Source: Mycolicibacter heraklionensis (GTDB lineage Bacteria > Actinomycetota > Actinomycetes > Mycobacteriales > Mycobacteriaceae). Taken from it: a stretch of DNA of 64,000 nt. Positions within the stretch are counted from its first letter, which is position 1; each line of letters begins with the position of its first letter. Position numbers and translations under genes: made by a program. The notes beneath the pieces are model-generated. The model did not search any database. It saw nothing but the letters and a program-made list of their open reading frames with translations, and was not told the DNA's origin. The stretch spans positions 1,740,880-1,804,879 of the forward strand of contig NZ_CP080997.1 in assembly GCF_019645815.1 (NCBI RefSeq). The letters are read 5' to 3'. This document shows positions 8,728 to 17,546 of the stretch, in pieces.

Positions 8728-9261
8728 ATGCGGAAAATCGGTGTGCTCGGCAGCTTTGCCGCTGGTACGGCACTCGCGTTGGCGCCGTTGGCGGCTGCCG
8801 ACGACTCGACCGGCTTCGACTTCAGCTCGGTGCTGGCGAGTGAGATCCAGTCGATGAACTTCCTCTTCGAGTCGCAGGCCACCCTGGCCGGCGTGGGCGA
8901 CAAGGTCATCGATGCCTCCGAGGCCAACCCGTTCCTCACCATCAACCAAGACGACGTGAACGCCGCCTTCGGCATGATGCTCTACGGCGTCAACTGGGAA
9001 GACGAGATTTCCAGCGACCCGGGCTCTTACAGCCTGCTCAACGGTGCGTTGACGCAGTTCATCGACGGCAACAACGTGCTGCTGTTCGCGATCCTCAACG
9101 GCGGCGACCAGATCGAGTTCGAGAACGCCGCCGACTACCTGTTCGGATCCGACGCCGCGATCGCCGCCAGCCTGGCCGGCGACAGTGCTTGGGAAGATGC
9201 CGCCAACTTCTTCCAGGCGGGCATTGCCGACCTCGGCGGTTACTTCGCGATCGACCTGTAA
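8728..9261 (+). CDS. Small secreted protein of unknown function, tandem copy 2
   Basis: A 177-residue paralog of the preceding gene. Signal peptide: MRKIG then a hydrophobic stretch ending APLAAA, cleavage before DDSTG. The mature part is acidic and repeats the SEIQSMNFLFESQATLAGV block. I chose ATG 8728 because the G-run 8715-8720 is 7 bases upstream. ATG 8722 (MDMRK, mirroring MSMRK of copy 1) is only one base from that run but cannot be excluded. The gene pair and the matching terminators point to a tandem duplication of a whole transcription unit. Function is unknown. Confidence 0.78.
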   Translation: MRKIGVLGSFAAGTALALAPLAAADDSTGFDFSSVLASEIQSMNFLFESQATLAGVGDKVIDASEANPFLTINQDDVNAAFGMMLYGVNWEDEISSDPGSYSLLNGALTQFIDGNNVLLFAILNGGDQIEFENAADYLFGSDAAIAASLAGDSAWEDAANFFQAGIADLGGYFAIDL

Positions 9262-9280
9262 TCGTCGTTCGGAAACGCAA

Positions 9281-9305
9281 ACCCCCGGAGCTGGTCTCCG
9301 GGGGT
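9281..9305 (+). terminator. Terminator hairpin after secreted copy 2
   Basis: A perfect 10-bp stem, ACCCCCGGAG (9281-9290) and CTCCGGGGGT (9296-9305), with a 5-base loop and a TTCGTCTTG tail. It is almost the same element as the one after copy 1. It also separates the secreted genes from lepA. Confidence 0.87.
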
Positions 9306-9381
9306 TTCGTCTTGACGCCACCGCCTCGCTACCCTGACTAGGCAGATAGGCACCACCGCCCCCGTTCACCAGGAGATTCCC

Positions 9382-11268
9382 ATCAGCAGTTTCGCCGACC
9401 AGACCTTCACCGCGCCGGCGCAGATACGGAACTTCTGCATCATCGCCCACATCGACCACGGCAAATCCACCTTGGCCGACCGGATGCTGCAGCTCACCGG
9501 CGTCGTCGACGACCGATCGATGCGGGCCCAGTACCTGGACCGGATGGACATCGAGCGGGAACGCGGCATCACCATCAAGGCGCAGAACGTCCGGCTGCCC
9601 TGGACGGTCAAGGACCACCCGGAGCAGGGCGCAGGCCAACGCGCGGCATCCGGCGACTACGTGCTGCATCTGATCGACACACCCGGTCACGTCGACTTCA
9701 CCTACGAGGTATCCCGCGCGCTGGAGGCCTGCGAGGGCGCAGTCCTCCTGGTCGACGCCGCCCAGGGCATCGAGGCCCAGACCCTGGCCAACCTGTACCT
9801 GGCGCTGGATCGTGACCTGACCATCATCCCGGTGCTCAACAAGATCGACCTGCCCGCGGCCGACCCGGAGCGTTACGCCGCCGAACTGGCCCACATCATC
9901 GGGTGCGAGCCCGAAGACGTGTTGAAGGTCTCCGGGAAGACCGGCGAAGGCGTGGCGGAACTGCTCGACGAGGTGGTCAGGCAGGTGCCTCCGCCCACCG
10001 GCGACGCCGACGCGCCCACCCGGGCGATGATCTTCGACTCCGTCTACGACATCTACCGCGGTGTGGTCACCTACGTGCGTGTCGTCGACGGCAAGATCAC
10101 CCCTCGCGAGAAGATCGCCATGATGTCCACCGGTGCCACCCACGAGCTGCTTGAAGTCGGCATCGTCTCCCCGGAACCCAAGCCCGCCAAGGGGCTTGGT
10201 GTCGGCGAGGTGGGTTACTTGATCACCGGCGTGAAGGACGTGCGCCAGTCGAAGGTCGGCGACACCGTCACCACCGCCCGGGGCGGGGCCACCGAGGCGC
10301 TCACCGGCTACCGCGAACCCAAACCGATGGTCTACTCCGGGTTGTACCCGGTGGACGGGTCGGACTACCCGAATCTGCGTGACGCCCTGGACAAGTTGCA
10401 GCTCAACGACGCCGCCCTGACCTACGAGCCGGAAACCTCGGTGGCGCTGGGCTTCGGGTTCCGCTGCGGCTTCCTGGGCCTGCTGCACATGGAGATCACC
10501 CGGGAACGCCTCGAGCGCGAATTCGACCTGGACCTGATCTCCACCTCGCCCAACGTCGTCTACCGGGTGATCGCCGAAGACAACACCGAGATCATCGTCA
10601 CCAACCCGTCGGACTGGCCGGAAGGCAAGATCCGCACTGTCTACGAGCCCGTCGTCAAGACCACCGTGATCGCCCCGAGCGAGTTCGTCGGCACCATCAT
10701 GGAACTGTGCCAGTCCCGTCGTGGGGAACTCGGCGGGATGGACTACCTCTCGCCGGAACGCGTCGAGCTGCGCTACACGATGCCGTTGGGCGAGATCATC
10801 TTCGACTTTTTCGACTCGCTGAAGTCGCGCACTCGCGGCTACGCCAGCCTGGACTACGAGGAGGCCGGGGAGCAGGAGGCCGACTTGGTCAAGGTCGACA
10901 TCCTGCTGCAGGGCGAGCCGGTGGACGCGTTCAGTGCGATCGTCCACAAAGACTCGGCCTCGGCCTACGGCAACAAGATGACCACCAAGCTCAAGGAGCT
11001 GATCCCGCGCCAGCAGTTCGAAGTGCCGGTGCAGGCCGCGATCGGCTCGAGAATCATTGCCCGCGAGAATATCCGGGCCATCCGCAAGGACGTGTTGTCC
11101 AAGTGCTACGGCGGTGACATCACCCGTAAGCGCAAGCTGCTGGAGAAGCAGAAAGAGGGCAAGAAGCGGATGAAGACCATCGGGCGGGTCGATGTGCCGC
11201 AGGAGGCGTTCGTCGCGGCGCTGTCCACCGACAGCGGGGGCTCTGCCGGAGATAAGGCCAAGAAGTAG
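9382..11268 (+). CDS. lepA: Elongation factor 4 (LepA), apparent non-canonical ATC start
   Basis: LepA/EF4 is a ribosome-associated GTPase. In order: G domain with [14 protein letters not shown] (G1, near residues 22-34), the switch region RGITI, DTPGH (G3), NKID (G4), domain II, and the LepA-specific C-terminal domain ending in Lys-rich [16 protein letters not shown]. No in-frame ATG, GTG or TTG exists between the in-frame stop at 9313 and TTG 9472, and TTG 9472 would delete the P-loop. An AGGAG at 9371-9375 lies 6 bases before ATC 9382. ATT 9376 and CTG 9334 are weaker choices. With ATC the protein has 628 residues. The stop overlaps the lppR start. Confidence 0.93.
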   Translation: MSSFADQTFTAPAQIRNFCIIAHIDHGKSTLADRMLQLTGVVDDRSMRAQYLDRMDIERERGITIKAQNVRLPWTVKDHPEQGAGQRAASGDYVLHLIDTPGHVDFTYEVSRALEACEGAVLLVDAAQGIEAQTLANLYLALDRDLTIIPVLNKIDLPAADPERYAAELAHIIGCEPEDVLKVSGKTGEGVAELLDEVVRQVPPPTGDADAPTRAMIFDSVYDIYRGVVTYVRVVDGKITPREKIAMMSTGATHELLEVGIVSPEPKPAKGLGVGEVGYLITGVKDVRQSKVGDTVTTARGGATEALTGYREPKPMVYSGLYPVDGSDYPNLRDALDKLQLNDAALTYEPETSVALGFGFRCGFLGLLHMEITRERLEREFDLDLISTSPNVVYRVIAEDNTEIIVTNPSDWPEGKIRTVYEPVVKTTVIAPSEFVGTIMELCQSRRGELGGMDYLSPERVELRYTMPLGEIIFDFFDSLKSRTRGYASLDYEEAGEQEADLVKVDILLQGEPVDAFSAIVHKDSASAYGNKMTTKLKELIPRQQFEVPVQAAIGSRIIARENIRAIRKDVLSKCYGGDITRKRKLLEKQKEGKKRMKTIGRVDVPQEAFVAALSTDSGGSAGDKAKK

Positions 11269-12032
11269 TGGCCTCCCGGGTAGGCACAATCGCGGCGGGC
11301 GCGGTGGCGGTCGTGCTGCTCGCCAGCGGGTGCACCACGGTGGTCTCCGGAACTGTCCGGCCCGCACCGGGATTGGCGCCAACCCCGGTGACCGGGATGG
11401 CGGTCCGGCAGGTGTTGCTCGACGACTCCGAGTTGTCGAAGCTGACCGGCCAGCCCTTCCGCAGCGACCCCTCCCTGCCGCCGCGGTTCGGCGGCCTCGA
11501 CGACCTGCCCGACGCCTGGGAGTCGGCGGAGCCGCAAGACTGCGTCGGCGCGGCGGTCGGCGGCCAGCGCAGCGTGTACAGCTCCGCCGGGGTACGGGAC
11601 GTCGCCCATGAGTTCTGGGACAGCACCGGCGCCGGGGACTCGCCGTTGACCGGGGTGGGCGAAGCGGTGGTCGCACTGGACAGTGCCGCCGACGCCGACG
11701 CGCTCTTCGAGAAGTTCGCCGAGCAGTGGGGCAGCTGCGACGGGGTGGTCGTGACGCGCGACAGCGGGGAGGACAGCGAGGCCAGTGGCGAGGTCACCGA
11801 CGTCTCCGACCAGGACGCGGTGCTGGTGGCCACGGTGCGTACAAGTGTGGACGGCGAAGCGGGACTGCGGGTCTCGCGGGCGCTCGCGGCGCGGGTGAAC
11901 TGCGTCGTCGACGTTGATGTGTTCTGGTTCGTCGACGAGGACGACCACTCCGGCGCCCCGCCCGCCGGGGACACCACCGCCGCCGACCTGGCCCGGGCGA
12001 TGCTGGACAAGATCCGCAACCTCAGCGGCTGA
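11268..12032 (+). CDS. lppR: Lipoprotein with PknH-like extracellular sensor domain
   Basis: A 254-residue predicted lipoprotein (lipobox LASGC, residues 18-22). The extracellular part resembles the PknH C-terminal sensor domain family: a buried beta-sheet with conserved Cys (CVGAAVGG near 95, WGSCDGVVV near 158, VNCVVDVDVFW near 213) that would form disulfides. GTG 11268 overlaps the last base of the lepA stop TAG, so the genes are probably co-translated. The order lepA-lppR is that of Rv2404c-Rv2403c. The ligand is unknown. Confidence 0.85.
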   Translation: MASRVGTIAAGAVAVVLLASGCTTVVSGTVRPAPGLAPTPVTGMAVRQVLLDDSELSKLTGQPFRSDPSLPPRFGGLDDLPDAWESAEPQDCVGAAVGGQRSVYSSAGVRDVAHEFWDSTGAGDSPLTGVGEAVVALDSAADADALFEKFAEQWGSCDGVVVTRDSGEDSEASGEVTDVSDQDAVLVATVRTSVDGEAGLRVSRALAARVNCVVDVDVFWFVDEDDHSGAPPAGDTTAADLARAMLDKIRNLSG

Positions 12033-12044
12033 CCCGCGCCGAAC

Positions 12045-12092
12045 AGACACAAAATCACCGAAAAGGCCCGAATTTTAGGCGATTTTGCGTCT
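12045..12092. terminator. Imperfect inverted repeat between convergent lppR and trehalase gene
   Basis: Arms AGACACAAAATCACC (12045-12059) and GGCGATTTTGCGTCT (12078-12092) pair over 15 positions with two A/C mismatches and an 18-base loop. It sits between two converging genes, so a bidirectional terminator is the simplest reading. The stem is unusually AT-rich for this genome. Confidence 0.55.
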
Positions 12093-12112
12093 GCTCGCGC
12101 AACAGGACCGAG

Positions 12113-14164
12113 CTACATCGGCGCGTTCGCGGGCTGGAAACCTCCGGTGGAGTCGGCCTCCTCCTCGGCGCGGATCACGTGCACGACGGCGTTGATCAGC
12201 GCCAGGTGCGTGAAGGCCTGCGGGAAGTTGCCCAAATGCCGGCCGGTGCGGGGCTCGATCTCCTCGGCGTAGAGGTGCAACGGGCTGGCGAACGACAACA
12301 GCCGCTCACACAGATGCTTGGCCCGGCTGACTTCGCCGATCTCGACCAACGCCGAGACCAGCCAGAACGAGCAGATGGTGAAGGTGCCCTCGGCGCCGGA
12401 CAGCCCGTCGTCGGTCTCCTCGGTCCGGTACCGCAGCACCAGGCCGTCCTCGGTGAGCTCTTCGGCGATCGCCATGACGGTGGCGCGCACCCGCGGGTCA
12501 TCGGCCGGCAGAAACCGGGTGAGCACCACCAGCAGCAGCGAAGCGTCCAGCGCCGTGCTGCCGTACGTCTGGGTCAGCACGCCGCGGGAATCCACTCCGT
12601 TGGCCAACACGTCGGCCTTGATCTCCTCGGCGATCGCCCGCCACTGCTTGGCGTAGGAGACCGCGCCCTGCAGCTCGGCCAGCTTCGACCCGCGGTCCAG
12701 CGCCACCCAGCACATCACCTTCGAGGAGGTGAAGTGCTGCGGTTCGCCGCGCACCTCCCAGATGCCCCGGTCGGGTTCGCGCCAGTGCTTGATCGCCTCT
12801 TCCACCTGGCGCTTCAGCACCGGCCACAGGGTTTCCGGGATCTGCTCGCGGGACTTGGCGTGCAGGTAGACAGAGTCGAGCATGGTGCCCCAGATGTCGT
12901 GCTGCTGCTGGTTGTAGGCGCCATTGCCGATCCGTACCGGACGGGCGTTGTCGTAGCCGGACAGGTGGTCCAGCTCCTGTTCCACCAGCTCATGCTCCCC
13001 GCCGACGCCGTACATCACCTGCAACGGGTGTTGCTGTCCGTTGTTGACGCCGGACACGTCGGCGATGAACGAGAAGAAGTCATCGGCCTCGCGGTCCAGT
13101 CCCAGCGTGTACAGGCCCCACAGGGTGAACGCCGAGTCGCGTACCCAGCTGTAGCGGTAGTCCCAATTCCGTTCGCCCTGAGGCGTTTCCGGCAGCGACG
13201 TGGTGGGCGCGGCCAACAGGGCTCCGGTCGGCGAATAGGTCAGGCCCTTCAGCGTCAGCGCGCTGCGCTGCAGATAGGAGCGCCACGGATGATCGGGGAA
13301 GTTCCCGATGTTGATCCACTGTCGCCAGCATTCGGTGGTGTTCCACATTTTGTCGGCGGCTTCGGCATAGCTTTGCGGCGCAGGATGTTTCGACCAGCTC
13401 AAGGCCACGAAGACGTCGTCGCCCTCGGTCAGCCGGGTACGGGCCCGGGCCTCGCGGCCCTCCAGTCCCAACCGCAGGTTCGTCGTCAATCGCAGGGTCG
13501 GGTGGGCGTCCGGATTCTGCCGGGCCCGCGCGATCGCCTCGCCGTAGGCGTTGGCCGAGTACTCCCAGGTGGCGCTGGTGCGGTGATAGTCGAATGCGGG
13601 CTCGCAGCTCATGGTCAACTCGACGGTGCCGCTGACGCAACGCACCGTGCGCAGCAGGATGTGCTCGGCGTCCCAGTCGGTGGGGGTGCGCCGGTGGGTC
13701 TGCGACCGTGCGTCGATGTCGTGCCATTTACCCATCACCAGCGCGTCACGCACGATCAGCCAGCCGGTATGGGTCTGCCAGGTGGTCTCCATGATGGGGC
13801 TGCCGGGCAGGTAGCGCCGCGCCGCGGGCACCGACACCCCGTACGGCCCGAGCCGAAAGTGCCCCGCGCTGCGGTCCAGCAGGGCGCCGAAAACGCTGGG
13901 GGAGTCCGGGCGCGGCAGGCACATCCACTCCACCGAGCCCGCCGCCGAGATCAGGCAGGTGTTCTCGCAGTCCGACAGAAAGGCGTAGTCGGCGATCGGT
14001 GGAAACGGGTTGCGGACCTGACTCGGTGACGCCGCATACGGCACCGGAGCGGTCGCCGACAGGGGTGGTGGTGACGGAGCCGCGGCGCCGGTGCCTGCGG
14101 CGGGCGTGGTGATTTCCGGCGCGGTCTTGGCGGGTGCATCGCCCGGCGGGGTGTGCAGGTCCAT
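12113..14164 (-). CDS. Glycoside hydrolase family 15 trehalase (Rv2402 homologue)
   Basis: A 683-residue GH15-type (alpha/alpha)6 barrel enzyme. Residues 1-50 form a Pro/Ala-rich tail. The N-terminal beta-sandwich starts at [16 protein letters not shown], and the barrel carries [21 protein letters not shown] near residue 325, with the catalytic acid in the following helices. The family member of M. tuberculosis and its M. smegmatis orthologue were reported as a cytosolic trehalase, cleaving trehalose to two glucose. Similar proteins are often annotated glucoamylase-like. There is no signal peptide, consistent with a cytosolic enzyme. Confidence 0.87.
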   Translation of the reverse strand: MDLHTPPGDAPAKTAPEITTPAAGTGAAAPSPPPLSATAPVPYAASPSQVRNPFPPIADYAFLSDCENTCLISAAGSVEWMCLPRPDSPSVFGALLDRSAGHFRLGPYGVSVPAARRYLPGSPIMETTWQTHTGWLIVRDALVMGKWHDIDARSQTHRRTPTDWDAEHILLRTVRCVSGTVELTMSCEPAFDYHRTSATWEYSANAYGEAIARARQNPDAHPTLRLTTNLRLGLEGREARARTRLTEGDDVFVALSWSKHPAPQSYAEAADKMWNTTECWRQWINIGNFPDHPWRSYLQRSALTLKGLTYSPTGALLAAPTTSLPETPQGERNWDYRYSWVRDSAFTLWGLYTLGLDREADDFFSFIADVSGVNNGQQHPLQVMYGVGGEHELVEQELDHLSGYDNARPVRIGNGAYNQQQHDIWGTMLDSVYLHAKSREQIPETLWPVLKRQVEEAIKHWREPDRGIWEVRGEPQHFTSSKVMCWVALDRGSKLAELQGAVSYAKQWRAIAEEIKADVLANGVDSRGVLTQTYGSTALDASLLLVVLTRFLPADDPRVRATVMAIAEELTEDGLVLRYRTEETDDGLSGAEGTFTICSFWLVSALVEIGEVSRAKHLCERLLSFASPLHLYAEEIEPRTGRHLGNFPQAFTHLALINAVVHVIRAEEEADSTGGFQPANAPM

Positions 14165-14294
14165 TCCGTCATCATCTCTGGCGGGTCTGCCGCGCGTCTA
14201 CCCGGATCGGCCGATCCAGGCTTGGGCTGCCGGCCCGCTTCGCCTGGCTTCGCCCGGCTTCGCCGCGCTTGCGGTCGCCGCTAAAGTGGGCTGG

Positions 14295-14492
14295 GTGGTG
14301 GGCTTCCTGAGCTGGTGGGACGGTGTTGAGTTGTGGTTGTCCGGCCTCGGCTTTGTGGTGCAGACCGCGGTGGTGATGCCGGTGGTGTTGTTGCTGGCCT
14401 ACGGCCTGGCCTCGGTGCTGGACGCGGCCCTGGGGGAGGGAATCCGGGTGCAGGAGCGTGTCCGGCACGGTCGTGACGGCGGGGCCCGCTGA
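14295..14492 (+). CDS. Small membrane protein, leaderless (Rv2401A-like position)
   Basis: A 65-residue protein with one long hydrophobic helix (about residues 17-45) and a basic C-terminus (RVQERVRHGRDGG). A TAAAGT -10 hexamer (14282-14287) ends 7 bases before GTG 14295, which fits a leaderless transcript and fixes the start over GTG 14286, which overlaps the -10. The position between trehalase and subI matches a small membrane gene in M. tuberculosis. No function is known. Its stop overlaps the start of a 25-codon ORF. Confidence 0.6.
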   Translation: MVGFLSWWDGVELWLSGLGFVVQTAVVMPVVLLLAYGLASVLDAALGEGIRVQERVRHGRDGGAR

Positions 14493-14569
14493 TGCCGCGT
14501 TCGCAGGTCACGTTGGTGCTGATCGGCCTGATTGTGTTGGTGATCGTCAGCTGGCTGCTGACCCGCTAG
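14492..14569 (+). CDS. 25-residue single-helix membrane peptide
   Basis: ATG 14492 shares one base with the preceding stop (TGATG), a classic translational-coupling overlap. The peptide runs MPRSQ, then an uninterrupted hydrophobic segment of about 17 residues ending WLLTR. It is too short for ordinary gene callers. The amphipathic ends and the tight overlap argue for a real product that may pair with the upstream 65-residue membrane protein. No family is recognised. Confidence 0.5.
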   Translation: MPRSQVTLVLIGLIVLVIVSWLLTR

Positions 14570-14624
14570 ACCCGCCGAACCGGGCCGGGCGCTGCCCGCA
14601 CAGGGCTCTGTTATGCTTCCCCGC

Positions 14625-14723
14625 ATGTTCGCAGCGACCGGTGACCGGCAGCGCCAGATTGTGGCGTTCCCGAAGCTCGCCGTGATCACTTCCGCTGTGG
14701 CCGACCTGCACTGTTGTCGCTGA
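14625..14723 (+). CDS. Leaderless Cys-containing leader peptide before subI
   Basis: A 32-codon ORF ending in two adjacent Cys codons (His-Cys-Cys-Arg-stop). A TATGCT -10 hexamer (14612-14617) ends 7 bases before the ATG, so the transcript would start at the ATG itself. Leaderless short ORFs with consecutive Cys codons upstream of sulfur operons were described in mycobacteria as cysteine-responsive attenuators: ribosome stalling at Cys codons when cysteine is scarce raises downstream expression. This one sits 129 bases upstream of the sulfate-import operon, the expected target. Confidence 0.75.
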   Translation: MFAATGDRQRQIVAFPKLAVITSAVADLHCCR

Positions 14724-14852
14724 TACCGCACCCGTCGGCGTACCGGTGTCGTCTTTGTTGACGCACGTTCTGTAGAAATCGAACGCCTTTCGCGATCCGA
14801 CGGACAAGCATTCTTGCCGACGTCTATACGGATTCGCCCGGAAAGGTCATCA

Positions 14853-15884
14853 ATGCCCAATACTCTCGCGCGCAGCATCGCGCTGGCACTGGCCGCCGCC
14901 ATGGCAGTCACCACGCTCGCCGGATGCGGCGGCGGACCCAGCGATGTCGTCGGAGGCGGTGAGCGCTCCGAGGCGCACACCACCCTGACGCTGGTGGCCT
15001 ACGCGGTTCCCGAGCCCGGCTGGAGCAAGGTGATCCCGGCCTTCTACAACACCGAGGACGGCGCCGACGTCCAGGTCGTCACCTCCTATGGCGCATCGGG
15101 CGATCAGTCCCGCGGCGTCGCCAGCGGCAAACCCGCCGACATCGTGAACTTCTCCGTGGAACCCGACGTCACCCGACTGGTGAAGGCCGGCAAGGTCGCC
15201 GAGGACTGGAACGCCGACGTCACCAAGGGAATCCCGTTCGGTTCGGTGGTGACCTTGGTGGTCCGGCAGGGCAATCCCAAGCACATCAACGGCTGGGACG
15301 ACCTGTTGCGGCCCGGGGTCGAGGTGATCAGCCCCAGCCCGCTGAGCTCTGGATCGGCCAAATGGAACCTGCTGGCCCCGTACGCCGTCAAGAGCGAGGG
15401 CGGCAAGAACCCGCAGGCAGGCCTGGACTTCATCGAGCAGCTGGTCAGTGACCACTTCAAGCTGCGCCCGGGCTCGGGTCGCGAGGCCACCGATGTGTTC
15501 CTGCAGGGCAGCGGCGACGTGCTGATCAGCTACGAGAACGAGGCGATCGCGGTCGAGCGCAAGGGCAAGCCGGTGGAGCACGTCAACCCGTCGCAGACCT
15601 TCAAGATCGAAAACCCGTTGGCCGTGGTGACCTCCAGTCGGCACCTTGACACCGTCACCGCGTTCAAGAATTTCCAGTACACGACGGCGGCGCAACGGCT
15701 GTGGGCCGAAGCCGGCTTCCGTCCGGTCGACCCGAGCATCGCCGACGAATTCCGCCACACGTTCCCGGACCCCGACAAGCTGTGGACGATCGCCGACCTC
15801 GGCGGGTGGGACGTGGTCGACAACGCCCTCTTCGACAAGTCGAGCGGCGCGATCACCAAGATCTACACCCGGGTCACCGGATGA
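14853..15884 (+). CDS. subI: Sulfate-binding lipoprotein of ABC importer
   Basis: A 343-residue periplasmic-type binding protein (lipobox LAGC at residues 22-25) of the sulfate/thiosulfate family. It has the TLTLVAYAVPEPGWSKVIPAF entry strand, a DIVNFSVEPDVTRLVKAGKV hinge block, and the GSGREATDVFLQGSGDVLISYENEA region that wraps the oxyanion. ATG 14853 is preferred to TTG 14814 because GAAAGG lies 6 bases upstream and the signal peptide then starts correctly. It is the first gene of the subI-cysT-cysW-cysA operon, and the stop overlaps cysT (ATGA). Confidence 0.95.
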   Translation: MPNTLARSIALALAAAMAVTTLAGCGGGPSDVVGGGERSEAHTTLTLVAYAVPEPGWSKVIPAFYNTEDGADVQVVTSYGASGDQSRGVASGKPADIVNFSVEPDVTRLVKAGKVAEDWNADVTKGIPFGSVVTLVVRQGNPKHINGWDDLLRPGVEVISPSPLSSGSAKWNLLAPYAVKSEGGKNPQAGLDFIEQLVSDHFKLRPGSGREATDVFLQGSGDVLISYENEAIAVERKGKPVEHVNPSQTFKIENPLAVVTSSRHLDTVTAFKNFQYTTAAQRLWAEAGFRPVDPSIADEFRHTFPDPDKLWTIADLGGWDVVDNALFDKSSGAITKIYTRVTG

Positions 15885-16732
15885 GCGCGACGGTGGTCAC
15901 CGAGGTGACTCGGCCCGGCGAGGGCGGCGAGCACTCAGGGTTTCGACGGGAAGGGGTGTCGCTGCGCGTCGGTGCTGCCACGGTGTGGCTGTCGCTGATC
16001 GTGTTGGCGCCGCTGGCCGCGATCGCCTGGCAGGCCGGCGGCGGTGGGTGGCGTGCGTTCCAGCTGGCGGTCACCTCGCACGCCGCCGTGCAGTCGTTTC
16101 GGGTGACGCTGACGATCGCGGCCGGGGTCACCGTGCTCAACCTGCTGTTCGGCCTGTTGATCGCGTGGGTGCTGGTGCGCGACGACTTCTTCGGCAAGCG
16201 CTTCATCGACGTGATCATCGACCTGCCGTTCGCGCTGCCCACCATCGTCGCGAGCCTGGTGATGCTGGCGCTCTACGGCCCCGCCAGCCCCGTGCACGTG
16301 CACCTGCAGCACACCGCCTGGGGCGTCGGCCTGGCGCTGGCGTTCGTCACGCTGCCGTTCGTGGTGCGGTCGGTGCAACCGGTGCTGCTGGAGATCGATC
16401 GGGAGGTCGAGGAAGCCGCCGCGTCGCTGGGCGCCTCCGGGCTGACCATCTTCCGGGCCGTGGTGCTGCCGGCCCTGACACCGGCGCTGCTGACGGGAGC
16501 GGGGCTGGCGTTCTCCCGGGCGATCGGCGAGTTCGGTTCGGTGGTGTTGATCGGTGGCGCGGTGCCCGGCAAGACCGAGGTGTCCTCGCAGTGGATCCGG
16601 ACGTTGATCGAGAACGACGACCGCACCGGTGCGGCGGCGATCTCGCTGGTACTGCTCGGGATTTCGTTCCTGGTGCTGCTCGCCCTGCGGGTGCTGGGGT
16701 CGCGAGTGAGCAAGCGGCAGGAGAGGTCCTGA
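15881..16732 (+). CDS. cysT: Sulfate ABC transporter permease CysT
   Basis: A 283-residue membrane permease with about six helices and the ABC-permease EAA loop (REVEEAAASLGASGLTIFRAVVLPAL near residue 170) that contacts CysA. ATG 15881 overlaps the subI stop by four bases. Length equals Rv2399c. It forms the inner-membrane channel with CysW for sulfate import feeding cysteine synthesis. Confidence 0.95.
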   Translation: MSATVVTEVTRPGEGGEHSGFRREGVSLRVGAATVWLSLIVLAPLAAIAWQAGGGGWRAFQLAVTSHAAVQSFRVTLTIAAGVTVLNLLFGLLIAWVLVRDDFFGKRFIDVIIDLPFALPTIVASLVMLALYGPASPVHVHLQHTAWGVGLALAFVTLPFVVRSVQPVLLEIDREVEEAAASLGASGLTIFRAVVLPALTPALLTGAGLAFSRAIGEFGSVVLIGGAVPGKTEVSSQWIRTLIENDDRTGAAAISLVLLGISFLVLLALRVLGSRVSKRQERS

Positions 16733-16733
16733 T

Positions 16734-17546
16734 ATGACGTCGTCACGGAAAATCCGCTACCTGCTCCGCTTCCTCGCGGTGGCCTACATCGGCCTGCTGC
16801 TGATCGTCCCGGTGTCGTTGATCCTGTGGCGCAGCTTCGCGCCCGGGCTCGGACAGTTCTTCGACTACATCTCCACACCGGCAGCCATCTCGGCGCTGCA
16901 ACTGTCGCTGCTGGTGGTGGCGATCGTGGTGCCGCTGAACGTCGTCTTCGGTATTCCGACAGCATTAGTATTGGCTCGCAACAAGTTCCGCGGCAAGGGC
17001 GTGCTTCAGGCGGTCATTGACCTGCCATTCGCGGTCTCGCCGGTGATCGTCGGTGTGGCGCTGGTGGTGCTGTGGGGATCCGCGGGGCTGCTGGGCTTCG
17101 TGGAGAACGACTGGGGTTTCAAGATCATCTTCGGCCTGCCCGGCATCGTGCTGGCCAGCATCTTCGTCACGCTGCCGTTCGTGATCCGGGAAGTCGAACC
17201 GGTGCTGCACGAACTGGGCACCGATATGGAGGAAGCGTCGGCGACGCTGGGTTCGAGTTGGTGGCAGACGTTCTGGCGGATCACGCTGCCATCCATCCGC
17301 TGGGGGCTGACTTACGGGATCGTGCTGACGGTGGCGCGCACGCTCGGCGAGTACGGCGCGGTGTTGATCGTGTCGTCGAACCTGCCCGGAAAGTCCCAGA
17401 CGCTGACACTGCTGGTGTCCGACCGTTACAACCGCGGCGCCGAATACGGCGCCTACGCCTTGTCCACACTGCTGATGACGGTGTCGGTGTTGGTCTTGAT
17501 CGTTCAGGTGGTGCTCGACGTGCGGGCCGGAAAGGGAAACAAATGA
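16734..17546 (+). CDS. cysW: Sulfate ABC transporter permease CysW
   Basis: A 270-residue permease, homologous to and paired with CysT. The EAA loop is [26 protein letters not shown] near residue 160, followed by [16 protein letters not shown], typical of CysW. It starts two bases after the cysT stop, and its own stop overlaps the cysA start (ATGA). Confidence 0.95.
   Translation: MTSSRKIRYLLRFLAVAYIGLLLIVPVSLILWRSFAPGLGQFFDYISTPAAISALQLSLLVVAIVVPLNVVFGIPTALVLARNKFRGKGVLQAVIDLPFAVSPVIVGVALVVLWGSAGLLGFVENDWGFKIIFGLPGIVLASIFVTLPFVIREVEPVLHELGTDMEEASATLGSSWWQTFWRITLPSIRWGLTYGIVLTVARTLGEYGAVLIVSSNLPGKSQTLTLLVSDRYNRGAEYGAYALSTLLMTVSVLVLIVQVVLDVRAGKGNK

Noticed and set aside
9316..9480. A frameshift in the lepA 5' end
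   Set aside because: The conserved N-terminal residues from SSFADQTF to the P-loop run in one uninterrupted frame with the rest of the gene. Only the start codon is unusual.
9472..11268. TTG 9472 as the lepA start
   Set aside because: It lies inside the P-loop (after GKST), so the protein would lack a working GTPase domain. The conserved upstream peptide is in the same open frame.
8620..11676. A 1018-codon open frame on the minus strand opposite secreted copy 2 and lepA
   Set aside because: It is antisense to well-recognised genes, has Arg/Gly/Val-rich composition typical of high-GC shadow frames, and shows no family motif.
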